Source: Glandiceps talaboti (lineage: Eukaryota > Hemichordata > Enteropneusta > Spengelidae). From it: 64,000 nucleotides of DNA. The translations under genes and the position numbers were made by a program. This document shows positions 48,724-62,797 of the stretch, one piece after another. The notes beneath the pieces were generated by a model. The model did not search any database. It saw nothing but the letters and a program-made list of their open reading frames with translations, and was not told the DNA's origin. The stretch covers positions 13,461,246 through 13,525,245 of the forward strand of contig NC_135555.1 in the NCBI RefSeq assembly GCF_964340395.1, written 5' to 3'. Within the stretch, counting starts at the first letter, position 1. The number at the start of each line of letters is the position of its first letter.

Positions 48724-51700
48724 CTGCAAAAAAATGAATGATAAAAGAACTTGTTAAATCATTTAGAGATAGTGAAATATAGTCACGTTGGAGCAGTACG
48801 TTTGAAACGGTGTTATGTTGAAAAAATGAAATAATTCAACATTACTTGCCATGACATTGTCTAGTAGTATCCCAATCTGATTAAAATCTGATGTGGTGAA
48901 AGTGGCTAGATGTCTTATTTACCGCTATTTCCATCGTGTAAAGAAGCGTGCGGATTCGTTGAAGAAACTCAAAAGCGTGAGATTTGAACAAGGTTTTCTA
49001 TTACAAAGGGTCAGATGAGGGAAGGCAGTGATCACCCATAACAAAACAAACAACACAACATGATGGAAATAAGAAATGACACAACACGATGGAAATAGAG
49101 GTAAATAAAGACATCTTAGCCGCTTTCACCATGTCAGATTTTAATCCGATTGGTGGTATCCATGGCATCAAATCACAAGATCTCTCTTTATAAACTGAAG
49201 TACATGTAAAGAGATGATTGAATACCATGGGTACCATCTAGCTAACCATTGGCGAGACTCATCCCTGGTATTCAAGCACAACACCATGACAATTTGAAGA
49301 CATAATATCAGTTTACTAAATTGTCTAGAGAACACTTATTATGCTATCACCTGTGCCGACAACGATGAACAATGATTTTTAATGCCACCAGAAGCATGAG
49401 TCGACACTAAAATCATACTAGAATAGTTTGACCAAGTATTTTATGTAAGTCTTTCATCCCCCAAATATTAAAAAACATTACAATCCCAACTTGTGCTATT
49501 TAAACACTTGATATTACATCACGATAATTTGAATTATAACATATTCAGACATTTCAAAGTCCTCTAGCTGAGACATTGAAATGGCTACTTAAGACAAGTT
49601 TTATGTGTTGGTGCACAGTTTCAAAAGATAAATCACCGGGTTCATAGACAACTAACTCTCCTATGAGATTATTGCAACTAGTATGCCACTATACAACATT
49701 TATGGCCTCACTAACTATCAAACATGAAACAGTACCACAATGCTTTTATTACGTAATTCAAACTACCAATGAACCAAAGATTAATGTTAGAAGACACTGG
49801 GGCAAGACCAAACAAGTAACAAAATTGAAGACTATCAAAATGGCGGAGCCTCTCACAGAAAGGGTTTTGATACAGTTTTCCCAATGTTAGATTGTAATAT
49901 ACATTGTGTCATTCCACCTGGTGAGACAGGCAGACAGGTGGGTGTGGCCATCATAACATGGCTTATCTTACACCACCCAAAATATGATTTCTCAAGATAA
50001 CTGCAAATGATAGACATAAAGATATTGTCTTGTGTTATGCAAATTTCAAGTAACTCCACTATTATTTTGTGAGCCTCTGATATGAGAAAAACACTTGTAT
50101 TCCCTGGATGTTAAAAGAGTTGGTTGATAAAATGGCCATTCATGGCTTTATAAATGTGTATGTGTTATTGTGTGAATGACTTGACCAAGTGTTTTTATGG
50201 TGCTCCCAGAGAGAATATCGACTATGTTTTCATAATAGTAACTACATTAAAAGATTTCTTGTTGTGGGCACTGCCTTACTCATTCCCTACAAACTTTTGT
50301 GTGTTGTGAGTGTTATGTTGTCAGTACAAACAGCTTTCTGAAATTAAATGCTGGACATCTCTTGCTATTGGCAGAAGAATTAAGATCTGTGTGGCGACTG
50401 ATTTTATGAGCAACCACAATGCCAAATCTTCAGTAACTTTAACTGATAGTTTTATAAGACAACCATGTTTAATTTGTAAAAAAATTCCAATATGTGAAGG
50501 TACAAAACACAACATACAGGTACTTTAATATTGCGTTTAGTGTTCTGTCACCACTAGTCTGAGCAAAATTGATTTTATGGCTTCAGTTAGCTCTATGACA
50601 AATTCTTGGGGAAAATAAAAAAAATATCAATTATGGTGATTCGATTTCATTTTATTCAAAATTGACAGAATGTATGATGTTCAACTCTGTTGAAGTTTCA
50701 CTAGAAATATGGATACCTTCCCCGCCTCCATTCCCAACTATTCAATTTCAAAGATTTTCTTGAATAGCTACGTACTAGGATATCATGGTTTCTAAATTAA
50801 CATGAAGTACACACCGACCACCAGCATAGTTCACTTGAAGGGCTCCTACTCCAACCACGCTGTTCACATCCAAGGAAAGGGGAGGGGTACTAAGTCAATT
50901 AACATCTATTAGAAATCCACAAGAAATGTTCTGATTACAAAATATATGTACTAACATTTATGAATGTAGTTATACAAAATCTGACATAAATGACTCTGTT
51001 TTTGACTTGTTCAAGGAAGTAGTACACCTGTATTTATCAATTCTAGCTGAATTGTTTCACTAGTCAGATTATTCCTCCATGTGTCATAAAAAGTAGGACA
51101 AGTGAAAGACTGTCTGCATACTGCCTGATTAGTGGTTGTTTTTTTCATGAAGTACAAGACGACCACCAGGGTAGTTCACCTGAAGCTCTTTTCCTACTCC
51201 AACCACCCTGTTCACATCCAAGGAGAGGGGAGGGGTACTAAGTCACTTAACAAAGACATTGGCTTGACAAACAAGTTGGTCTTTTTGTTTGCTCATTTAC
51301 ATATCACGTGAGATGACCATGGGTACTGTCTATCTGTCTGTCTTCCAACCTGGCACAGTGCAATATGTTATGAAATGAAACTGAAAATCTACAAGACATT
51401 TATTACTGTTTCTACTAAAATACGACATATTATTACACCAAGTTTTGAGTTCATTGCCAGGACTCCAAACAAACCTGCTTCATAATCAAAGTTGCTACTT
51501 CTACACAAAGGACATCTCTATCATGCCAACTTTATTTTTACTATATATCATATAACCACAAAATCGCAGAATGGTTTCGGATGACAATGATACAACAGAC
51601 TGGCAAACCCAACCTTACAAACAGACATAACACAACCCTATCTGGTGACATCTTCATAATTAGTCAAAACAGTTTGCCTTTCAGGTTTGTTTTTTTTTCT

Positions 51701-54700
51701 AAATTTTTTTTTCAAAGTTTATTTTGAGTAAGGGAAACTTGAGAACTCTCCCCATAGGTGATCTCAATCTGTGGGATGTGAATGACCTAATTCTTATCCA
51801 TGTATATGACACAGTCTCAATTGTTATTCTACATCCATGGTGTGTTGGTTTCATTGCCATCTGCTTCAGTTTAGCTGTAGGTTCTGGACCACAGTTCCTC
51901 ACTGAACTTAAGCTTTACGATATACAACAACCAGACAATTTCAATTCGCTGGTAGGTTCTGGACCACAATTCCTCACTGAACTTAAGTTTTATGATATAC
52001 AACAACCAGACAACTTCAATTCACTGGTAGGTTCTGGACCACAAAACCTCTCTCAACTTCTATGATATACAACAACCAGACAACTTCAATTCACTGGTAG
52101 GTTCTAGACCACAATTCGTCACTGAACTTTTACGATATACAACAACTAGCCAACTTCAATTCACTGGTAGGTTCTGGACCACAAAACCTCTCTCAACTTC
52201 TACGATATACAACAACCAGACAACTTCAATTCACTGGTAGGTTCTGGACCACAATTCCTCACTGAACTTTTACGATATACAACAACCAGACAACTTTATT
52301 CTTCTGAGTCTTTGTCTTCATATTCCAAAAGATTAACAGAGACCTCTGGTTAGACATCTTTCTCTGTGGTGTTCCCCTAGACTTACTACATAGTGATTTA
52401 CAAGAAACACAATTTTATCGATTTGACTCAAAATAAAATTTGCTGCCATTTCTTAGATGGCAAACTATTCTCTCAATGATCAGAAGTACTCTGCATAAGA
52501 ATTATAACAATTTGCATACACTTTACACACGACTTTTATCATTTCAACTCATACTGTTGGATTCAGAATTTTGTCAAAATTGGGATATTGAGACGTAGGC
52601 ATATTGAATATGTAAATAGAGTATATTTGTATGCAGACTGTAAGATGTGTAGTGTTAAGGCAACCATGTGACTGAGCTGGCCAATGGGGGTGCCCAACAT
52701 TGCATATTTCACTAATTTGTATGTAATGACAGTTATCACATCAAACACCATTTTATTATAGGTGAAAGTGATTGAAAATAGTCGAGATATTTAAGTATAT
52801 CTTGAAAATCTAAGGTTGATAACTGGTCAAGGGAAGGTGAGATGTCTAGACAAGATGTCCCATTGCATCTCTGATACAATATCTTGTGTCAATGTAAATT
52901 TAGAATATTGATTTGTCTACATGAAGTGACTCCTTGTCAATATCGTCGGAAACATCAAGGAATTGTGTTCTGATATCAAAAGTGTGACAATGTCAGCACC
53001 TGTTCGGACTGGACTGTTAACAAACAAAGTCTGGCAAGCACATGGCCAAATATGACAGATAGAAGTAGTGAAAGATCAAAGGATGGCGACGACACAAAGC
53101 ATAGCGGGCCAACGGCGGAAGTGTAGCAGCGAGGCCACCACAGCAATATGGCCTGGGGTAACACTTGTATAGTAGGGGTCAGTTTAAAAACTGAAATACA
53201 AATATGAATGCCTCCTATGGAATGTTTACTTTTATGAACAGCAGCTATCGTGTTACCCCTTTTATTTGAAAACATCCTATAGCATGTGACTGTATGACGT
53301 AGGTACAGAAAGCCACAAAACATGTTAAACTTACATAACACCTTTTCAAAGAATCATATTGATAACATTTGTGCGTCAGTTTAGCCTTTAGGTTTTCAAA
53401 AACCCTGCTGATCTCACTTCCAAATATACCCAAAAGATTGATGAAAATCTTTTGGATTGTTATAACAGTCGGTCTGTTATTGTGTATTGCACCTGCATGC
53501 TAAGGATTGATCGCCTAATCCTGTAAGCACTCCATCAAGTGCACTTCTTAACAATTGAACAGATCTTTGTATTTTGCTCCTCACAACAGTTACATGCAAA
53601 GTACATTACCAATGTCTATAAATATCCACAAGTAGTAACCACTGGATATCGTCTAATGCTACAACACAGACACTAAATTCAGCAGTCAATGAAAACTTGT
53701 AACTATGTACCATTTGTATGATATATGTCATGACAACACAGACAAATGTTGTGGATCAACCGTGTTTGGTACATCATGTATATTGTACTTGTGGATTTAA
53801 TGAACAACAGATCTTCACTTGAACAACCTGTCTAATTGCAACCACATTTAGTCATGAAGATGTTGTTCAACTTAACCATAGAAACACTACAATAACTTGG
53901 CCAACACATCATGATCAGCGGTTGGGATGATGTTGGTGAGCCGAACTCTAGTTAGTATTCCAGGAAGCATGCATGGGTCATTCATTATACGCTGTGTGTG
54001 TAACAATGTTGCCTGCAAGCTGTCCATGTGCTTGTAGGAATTTGAACGCACCCAAAGCTGTCTTTCCAAACACAAACAAAAACTTGCAATAGTCTGATTC
54101 CTGGTTGATTGTGGGAATGTGATTATTTGGATAGAATGGAGGTGTTTTCACTGCTGCAAGGCACAGTTACATTGCTGACAAAGAACTGACAGGCTGACCA
54201 CTACACTTGCATAGCCGGCGTTGGATAGACTACCGGTGGGAGGCAAAACTATACTGTTTGGTGTCTGTTGATTTTGTTTCTTGCTCCGGGCTAGTTGTCT
54301 AACTCTTGCGTCAATCTCTCCCTTGAATTCTTACACTTCACTTATCTTGCTTACAATCTACACACTCCTTAATGGTTCATGAAATGTCCAAACATCTCAC
54401 ATCAAACGTTACACCAAGGTAATGTTTTCCAATGTCTATGTAGATCACATCAAATTAGAAAGGAAGCCTTGTCTTTCAAATTGATGACTAATACATTAGT
54501 GGGTGTATGTATCTCAGTAAACAATGTCCACCACGTGCCTACTCTTCTTCAAAACAAGCATTTGATATATGTCATTCAAATATCTCCCCAAAACATCCTG
54601 TGTATAAACATTAAATTCTGTATTGTAAACCACAAACTGCCAACCTATAAATATGTGAACCTTCAGTTTCTCAAATCTTTATTTTCTTCCACTATGCCTT

Positions 54701-57700
54701 CCTTCATCAAATAGGCTGGGGTGGGGAAAGAGCGAAAGAGAGGGGGGTAGGAGAGAACGATTAGAAATTCTGTACTAGTTGTTTTCTCAGAATCACATCA
54801 CTACATGTAACTACAGTCATTTCGTGTGTGTCTCGGTACCTTGTTCTCTTGCCTGCCCATACTTACATAGACTCATTCATTCTCCTATTGTTCCTATCGT
54901 CATACTACTTTGGAACTTTTACAGGACAAATCTCCTAAACTAAGTGTAGCAGCTATTTAGTGACATGAGAATGATATAAAATACGCTCCTTATAGCTGTT
55001 TTCAGCATCAGTGAAAATCACTTGTAACAGGACAACTGAAATAAATTGGAACGACATGTAATTCTACTACAGATACAGGAGGACATGACATGAACCTCAA
55101 CCCTAATCCAACCACTACACTACATATGCAATCATATTAGATTGCTCAACAGTGCTGTCACAACACAGTTATGACCAGTTCTGTGAAAAAATAGTGAAGA
55201 TTAGCCGATTTTAATGATATTATTTGTATTTAAGTAGTCTATGATTGAAAATCAATCACATTCTTTCTAAAGACATTAACAGAAATCACATGACATTACA
55301 TATTTCCTTATACCTGGCGTTTTATCTGAAAATAACTTACGTGAAATCTCATCTCAATGATCAGGGAGCGTATGAAGAAAACAAGGAACTGTTGAATTAT
55401 CTACAGTACTATACACTTAGCATACCTTTTAATTATCTACTACACCTAGAATATGTTTTATTATTTGGCCAAGATTTCAAATTAGTAGACAATTGTCATT
55501 TTATCATGATACAAGTTTTATAAATGCTTGGTGAAATGTATAAAATTCTGTTGGAAACATTCCATGCTCTTGGTATGTGTTTCAGTCCACAGAACTTCAC
55601 AACAAATACAGATATAGTGTCACAGGTTACATTCTGGTTGTCAGGTACAATAAATTCATTAAACATAACACACTTCCTTTAACGTAGGACGGTTGGCAGT
55701 ACACAAGTCATACATACTCCCTACTCCTAGACTGCAGTTTGCGGCAGTCAGCAAATGCAAACTATAAAAAGAATTTCACTAGGTAACAGGGTACAGATCT
55801 GAAATTTTGTCTCTACTCATGAAATATGAAATTATACAAATGGGCTATGATAAACATGGAACAAAATAATAACTCTTGGAAAATACTACAAAATAATAAA
55901 TTTGGTGTTTAAAAAACATTAGCATATTTTTCCTCTTCGTTGAAACATTAACAATTTCTAAGCATAATTTGACTTATCAAACATGCTACATATTTAATAT
56001 CTACAGTACAAATTAAATTTTTGGTATGAACTACAGGTATCTGTACACTACTTGCCAAAGATTAATTTTTTTTCCTTCCTCTTGAGGCTATATATGGTAA
56101 TGACATAATATCAACATTAATTATTAATAAGTGGGACATTATTGCAATGAAATGTAAGTTTCAATTTTATTCACAGGGGTTATTTATAATGACATGTACC
56201 TTAAAATTTCACAAAATATGGAGGCATCATGATGAAATGATAAACTATTAAATTATAATTTGATGTTAATTTTTGGCCAAGAAATATATATCTTTGACTC
56301 CCACAGAAAAAGTCTCCGATCTAGAATGTCTGTATACATATTGATAGTGTAAAGAACGTGAAGAATGTACTCTAGTGTAAGTTATAAGAATGTTACCATG
56401 GATATTGACTAACTGTTTATGTGACACAGTTTAGGTGACACACTTACTACCAACAAGCATACTTCTGATATTTAAATCAGGGCACCCATTCATTCATAAC
56501 AATACAGAATAATAAATGGCACTGTTATTGGGAAAACTGAAGAGGCAACTGTACAGTCAGAAAAAAAAGTATGAGATGGCTCTCACAGGTACCTTGTTTT
56601 GTACGAATTGCACAGCAAGTGTGCACAGCCGCCTGATGTTGTGGCACACCTTTCAAGGTCACTAGCATACCTCAACACATTCTTGGCTTTAGTGGTTGAA
56701 TTGTATTCAAGCATCTGTCATTGAAAGTAGGACAACCTTATCCCTCATTACCATATTCATTAACAATTACAACAATTGTGTAATTAGATCACTCTGCTAA
56801 ATATTTGTCGTCCTGTGTAAACAGTGCTCCATCATGTCACCCCCTCCAGTGGAAAACTCAACTACGCTCACTTTTGGAGCTCTTCTGGACTCCCCAAATG
56901 TACAACAACACTTCTATTAACAAGGAAATGTGGTCAAGTCCTGGCTTTGTCCACAAGTAGGCCCGTCATACAAAAGTGATAATCTACCATGCATATGGAA
57001 ATTATCCAAGTCTCAAAATCTTGCCCTTTTCCTGTCTGTCACAGAGCAGTAATCCAAAGACATACTTTTTGAATTATAAGCAAGAAGAAGTTATGCTGAA
57101 AATATTAGGCTTATTGTAACATGACAGTATTTGATAATACAAATAATTTGGCAAAGACAGATTAGTACTGTACTGTAGTTGCAGTTTTAAGACACACATG
57201 CACTGCAGCCACAGGGATGTCATACAGTGTTGGGCACTGTGATTGAGTTTATCATAATGGGATTTTGATGAGAGTAATGGAATCTGGGACACTTTTGGTG
57301 ATAAGGAGTTGTTCTTAAGAGAAAAAATGTAAATGACCAGAGTAATTCTCAGACACTGATTAAGCTGACAGTGATACATCATTCACGGAGGACAATTTTT
57401 AATGGATTTCATAGTGAACACTAGCGGTAATTTTGTGGCGGGTGACCGACCTTTTCTTCCACGTATAAAGGCAACATAATGCCTTACTACTTACATAAGC
57501 ACAATAAAAGCATGGCCATTGGTTACACAATCACGATGACCTACTAAGTGGACAACGTGAGCTACTTCATCCTAAGCAAGCTTTTTTCCATACTTCCTTC
57601 ACATTTTCTTAGCTCTGAGTTGGTCCTTTTTTTGACAGCATGATTAAGAGGAAAACAGTTATGCTGGACATAAAGACAAATGACTATTCATCAGAGCATT

Positions 57701-60700
57701 TCAGTGGAGCAGACACTACAATGGCCACATCTCTTTTGTTTGCCATGGTCATAGGTGGAACAACACAAAAGGCTGCAGTGTGTCTTCTTTGCTGCACAAC
57801 AGGAACACTGTCAATGACTGCATTGTCGTTAATTTAGAGAACAAAAGTAGACACCTAACTGTGGGGGAACACCTAGGCACAAGAAATAGACTTTACCAGG
57901 CAAATTTCAATTGCTTTTGACCATTACACAATCACTGCATTCACACCTTTATATTTGTGAAATGTTGAGATGTAGCCACACACACAGTCACAGATATCAT
58001 CCATTGCTATCAATGTACAGTTATGTGAAAGTCAGACTGACAAAAACACCTCATCAACAATGAAGTCATACATTATGTATCTTGTCTGAGGCTGCCCCAA
58101 ACACTGAACCTGATCTTCACCTTTTACTTCTGCCAGTCTCAAACTCTACCTACAAAATACCACATGACTAAGGAATGTTTGAACTATCACAGAATGCCAA
58201 CATTATAATTTTTACATGACAGGTATTCAAATAAGTCAACAGGTCATGGTGTTTATCACACAGGTGTTCGAAAAAACACAATATGCAATGGTCAATATCC
58301 ATGAATGTAATAATGCAGTGGTCTTATCATATTAGTGTTATTCTGACATAACTAATGAATTTCCAATAAAATGCAGAGTGGTCAATAGTAGATAGGTATG
58401 CTGGAAAAATGGAGACACTTCATGCAAGTACAGTACACAAGTTCCCAGTAAATTGTACAAACCAAGAATGGCTGTACTTCAAGTCAAAATATGAAGGTTT
58501 TTAACCTGTCTCATATGGAATATTTTGTTGTGTATGCTAAAGTGTAGCATAGCATAGCATAGCATAGCTGGCTTTTACATGGCATTATATCGTGTACATC
58601 ATAGTTTAGGTGTGGCTGTTAGACAGGACATCTGTCCAAGTATAAACAGCTATGTGGTGCTTTATGAGCTACCATTATGTAAATTATATTGATTATTTCT
58701 TGTAAGTTACAAACAGGTCTGCAACTTCTCCTGCATAAAACAAAAGAAAACTATTGATTTTTTTCAATACATATTGCTTTTTTTCTGAAGTGTTGAAGAT
58801 GGGTGACCTATAAAGACTGTAACCCATACCAATTGAGACTGTGTTGTGACAACAGCATAGTCTAGATATATTGGTAAGTAGGTGACGGTTTCATAGCGGG
58901 TTGACAGAAGTCCAACTCTTGCACTGCTATTACTAGTAATAGTTGTTGACAAGTTTGCACTGTCATGCAGTCTGCAAAGGTAGTTAGGTTGCATAGTTGG
59001 TACATGTACATCATACATGTATGATGTAGTCCAAGGTGTACAGCTGGTATTGAACGTGCGGTATGGCTAGTCCATGCTGCCGAACAGGTATGTATTGTCA
59101 TAGATGTACAGCTTGTGCATTTACTCCAACTTATAGAGCTGGTGTATAGCATGGGCAACGATGTGTGGTGTACATTTTGTCCATGTTGTTCAGGGGTTAA
59201 TACAAGTCCAGCTTACACAATTGGTGGGTTTGGCATGTAAAGGTGCTATATGTTGTCGGATTTTGTCTTTGGTGCACAGCCGGTACATGTTCATAGCTGG
59301 TAGTGGTATACATAGTCCACTGTTGGTATATATAGTCTGGGCTTCAGTGGGTACATGTACACCAAACTGAACAGTTGGTGAAGTACACGCAGTCCACATT
59401 TTTTTGTTGATATATGTGGTCCTATGTGTATAGCTGGTTTTTGTAATCTTGGCTCCACGACTAGTACAACCCAGTATGTACCAGCGAGCATGTACAGCTG
59501 GTGGATTGAATGATGTACATACAACTAAATAGCCAGAAATAAGTAATCCATGTTGTCTGGCTGGGATGTACATGTAAGTTCAGAGAGTACAAAACTGTGG
59601 CATAACTGACATCTGTATTTTGGGATGCACCTAACAGTAACAGCAACAATCTCGACACCTGGTACATGTCACTAGCTATGTTGAACATGATATTGTACTG
59701 TGCTATGGCTATGTTGTACCATACATATTTATCAATTACAATCATACAAATCATAATATACATATATTTAGAGAAAAGTTTGAAGCCTTTATGTCAAGCC
59801 TTTGACCTGTGACAAAAGTTTCTATGTTCAAATCACCTGTGTTACATATGCAGTTCAGAGATCTGCCTTTCACATCATAGGATGAGTTTGTACAACCAGT
59901 AACTCAACATATGACCTGTTGTCACCACTGATAACTAATGGAAATGACAGTTATCAAGTGTAACAAGTAGACTAACAGATGTTCATCTTTTAATTCACTG
60001 GATATTACTTGTATCATGAAAGTATAAAGATAGACTTATACCTCCATGCTTGTACCTACAATATGACAATATATTCACATATCCTTTGTCATAACCAGTT
60101 ACTACTTATAACCAATGACTTGAACATAAATCTTTACTAACCATAGCCTAGTACTCATACCACATTTTGTAAGGTGACATGGGAGATCTTAGCATTTTGC
60201 AAGGTTTCACACACCTAACACTAATACTTTACTTTTGAACACCATTGGTTTCTACTTGTTTCTACGCCACATACTTGGACTGTGTTCTTTCTCCAGCAAC
60301 ATTTGAAGTGTTGACCGGATTCTCACAAACTTTTATGATTTGGGAAGTACCTTTTCAAAAAAAAGCCTAACAAAATCAAGCAATCTGATGGTGATTGTGT
60401 TCCCCAACTCAGTTGTGAGAAGGTAAAATCTAACTGCATTCAGTTGGGTTTTTTATAGGGCTTCTCTAAAAAGCTGACTATTAGTATAAAACCTGGTCCT
60501 AAAACCTTTACAAAAATAAAGTATATAGTGTTCAGCTTCAGTTCCCAAAAGGTCTACTTTCCAGTTACTTTTGCATGTTGTTTGGTGTATACATGGTACT
60601 TATCGTAAATCAAATGCATTTAGAATTTTGTACGACTCCAATGTGAACAACGGTAAGTGAACAACAGTAAAGTAAATGTGTCCAGTTGACAAGTAAGATT

Positions 60701-62734
60701 GAAGTTACCAGTATTTAGTATGAATGCATCCCACAAATCAACTTTTGTCAGTAGCCTTTCCATAATCACTGTGACTCCCACCCCACCCTCAAAAAAAGAT
60801 AAACACATGCACACATGCCAAATAATCACATGAGTACTCAGTGTTGACAGACTGAGATACCCATGGATATACTGGGCACCTAAACTTTCACAACACAACT
60901 TCAAAAGGTACAACTTTTGAAGTTCTGACTTGTTGATTATTTAATGTTATAATATATGTAATGTGTTTGTTGATTAAACCTACTTACAGCTGTACAGATG
61001 GAAAATATTCATGGTGAAGTCTTCAACCACACCAATGCCTACTATGTATTAAGCAGGTAATTAACCTTAAAGGGGGAACATAAAGGGTGTTTCCATCATT
61101 CGGTGATATGTCTTTCACAACACTTTCCCAACAATTCATAATTGTTAACAAATACATATATGGTTTTGTAAACTTTCCCAATGCTGTATTACTTCAATAC
61201 TGTCACTTCAAAAGCTGGAGTGAAAGTATCTCAAATTGCGAGACTCAACTACTAAATCATAGCTGCTGAAATTAATGTTACCCCCCCCCCCCTTCTAAAT
61301 GCAAAGAAAGTACAACTTACAATGCACAATTATGAGCATTTTGGTTTTGTCAAATATTACCAATGCTGCAGTTCGGTGTGTCGTAAAGTGACACAAGAAT
61401 GGTGCGAGGAAAATGCTAGTTTAAGAAAGACGTAGGGCAGTAAACGAAATATAAACTTTGAAAAACAAAATGGCTGGCATTCCTATCCATAGTTTATCCA
61501 AAAACTTAAAAATTTGGAACGTGTTCAAGTGAAAAAATTTATGAGAAATTTGTGTCGTTTCCGGTGGTAGGAATTTGACTGGCCTACGCAATGAAAGGGT
61601 GTTGTTGAGAAATTTTCATAATTGAAGTACTCTGACCATAAGTTGGTCATTATTTTCACGTGAATCTCAGTCGAAAAAAATGGGTGTTAAAATTTAAAAA
61701 TAACATTTTCGAAGAAGCCCAAGTACAACAAACCCTTTTCACGACGTGTGTGCATGTGACGGTTCCCGGGTAACGTTACATATCTCACGGTGTTAGTGTG
61801 CCAATCCACTATTGTCTATGAATAAATACAAAACTACAAAAACCGCCTAAAATTTTAACAAACTTACGTCGTTGTCAAAGGTGAATTTCGCCCGCAAGAT
61901 CTTCCTGTACAACCGTGTTCTGTTTTCATCATCGAAGGGCATAGTGCCACTGAGTAAGATAAACGTGATGACACCCAAAGCCCACAAGTCCACAGAGTTT
62001 GTGTATGTCTTCCTTTGCAGTATTTCCGGCGCAATATATTCGGGTGTTCCACAGGCAGTTTTCATAGTCATTTCGTCGCCTGCTTTACGCGTTGCCGCCA
62101 ATCCAAAGTCCGTTATAAGAATCTTTGAGTCATTACCAGGGTGATAATATAACAAGTTCTCTGGTTTTAAGTCCCGATGTGTAATTCCCAAGGCATGTAA
62201 GTAGCGTACTCCGTCTAAAACCATATGTAGTACCCGCGTTGCGTCCCTTTCTGTAAAACTTCCCTTAGCTATGATTCTGTCAAAAAGTTCTCCGCCTGTA
62301 GCAAGTTCCATGACCATATACACCCTCTCTGGTGTTTCAAATACTTCCATAAGCTGTACTATATTAGGGTGTCTCACTCTCCGAAGAACACCGAGTTCAG
62401 TGTCTGACACCTCCTTACCTTCTCGTACCTCGATCATTTTGATGGCGTATGGCTGCTTTGTCAGTCGATGTTCAACACGGACAACACGACTGAAGCTACC
62501 TCTGCCGATCAAGGCCTTAATATCGTACTTAGCCAACACCCTCGGATCAAATTTGGCTTTGTATTTTCCCATACTTTTCTTCTTAGTTCCTCCATGTTCA
62601 TTGTTATTCCTGTGATAGGTGTTATTATAGTAATTATTTCGACGTACATTTGGTCCAGTTTCGACAGTCTTCACCCAGTCAACATACCGATCCACGGGCG
62701 AATCGGGCACTACCTTGCTGCTTCCGCAGCCCAT
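48385..62734 (-). CDS. PSKH1: PSKH1 serine/threonine kinase, complete, 2 coding exons (401 aa)
   Basis: CaMK-group protein kinase. In humans it is acylated and found at the Golgi/ER and nucleus. Exon 1 is 61868-62734 (289 aa) and exon 2 is 48385-48723 (112 aa plus TAG), joined in phase 0 across a 13.1-kb intron. N-terminus MGCGSSK has Gly2 for myristoylation and Cys3 for palmitoylation. Kinase motifs: IGRGSFSRV 76-84, AIK with Lys99, HRDLKPEN 186-193, DFG 209-211, CGTPEYIAPE. A block starting ASSSLKNLHRSISQNLLKRA is a PSKH1 hallmark. Length compares with 424 aa in human; the linker at residues 8-56 is shorter and unlike it. An ATG six codons upstream is in frame, but its context is poor (-3 T, +4 T). 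The MGC start has -3 G and +4 G, and only it allows acylation. Confidence 0.96.
48873..49152. mobile_element. Foldback transposable element, 280 bp, 9-bp TSD (family B, copy 2)
   Basis: Starts CAATCTGATTAAAATCTGATG and ends with the inverse (CAGATTTTAATCCGATTG); arms exceed 65 bp. Flanks GTAGTATCC (48864-48872) and GTGGTATCC (49153-49161) match at 8 of 9. Same termini as the element at 2825 but a different middle. Lies in the PSKH1 intron close to exon 2. Confidence 0.88.
50801..50903 (-). repeat. Duplicated ~105-bp module, copy 1
   Basis: About 85% alike to 51146-51251, same orientation. On the minus strand both copies read STPPLSLDVN-VVGVG, then LQVNY-GGR. See the findings entry. Confidence 0.85.
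51146..51251 (-). repeat. Duplicated ~105-bp module, copy 2
   Basis: Partner of 50801-50903; differs by a 3-bp indel and about 11 substitutions, mostly at third positions of one minus-strand frame. Both copies are preceded by a TGACTTAG sequence that could act as a splice acceptor. Confidence 0.85.
51877..52296. repeat. ~70-75-bp minisatellite, 6 units, alternating subtypes
   Basis: Units begin GTAGGTTCTGGACCACA at 51877, 51952, 52027, 52097, 52168 and 52237. Two forms follow: ATTCCTCACTGAACTT (type A) and AAACCTCTCTCAACTT (type B). Order A A B A B A. Confidence 0.95.
52638..52700. repeat. MITE family A, copy 4 (truncated)
   Basis: CTGTAAGATGTGTAGTGTTA then CTGGCCAATGGGGGTGCCC, matching the left end and centre of the family. 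The right terminus is missing. Confidence 0.65.
58545..58568. repeat. (TAGCA)n microsatellite
   Basis: Five copies of the pentamer in the PSKH1 intron. Confidence 0.95.
58980..59530. repeat. Degenerate tandem repeat (GTACAGCTGGT / AGTCCA)
   Basis: Many decayed copies of GTACA-CTGGT-, TAGTCCA and GTACATGTAC motifs at irregular 35-60 bp spacing. Overlapping open frames on both strands here are by-products. Confidence 0.6.
61868..62734 (-). CDS. PSKH1: PSKH1 coding exon 1, N-lobe and most of C-lobe
   Basis: 289 codons from the acylation motif through the catalytic and activation loops to KFTFDND. Donor GAC/GTAAGT. The single exon holds nearly the whole catalytic domain. Confidence 0.97.
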
Positions 62735-62797
62735 TGCAGGATAAAAAGACATGCACAGTATAAATACATTCCAGTAGAACTCAAATCTGATCGACTG

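Larger units (their letters stand above)
48724..61867 (-). other. PSKH1 intron
   Basis: 13.1 kb. Apart from the repeats listed and the duplicated ~105-bp module at 50801 and 51146, I find no exon or nested gene I can support. 53300-58500 is unstructured A+T-rich DNA by eye. Confidence 0.7.

Noticed and set aside
51724-52065. 113-codon plus-strand frame with protein-level repeats
   Set aside because: It coincides with the minisatellite and loses its frame at unit 3; no start context or homology recognised.
52976-53341. 121-codon minus-strand frame in the PSKH1 intron
   Set aside because: Not flanked by a consistent splice pair and no recognisable domain; likely chance.
58862-59573. Several overlapping frames of 70-127 codons on both strands
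   Set aside because: All sit in a degenerate tandem repeat and share its periodicity; no domain.
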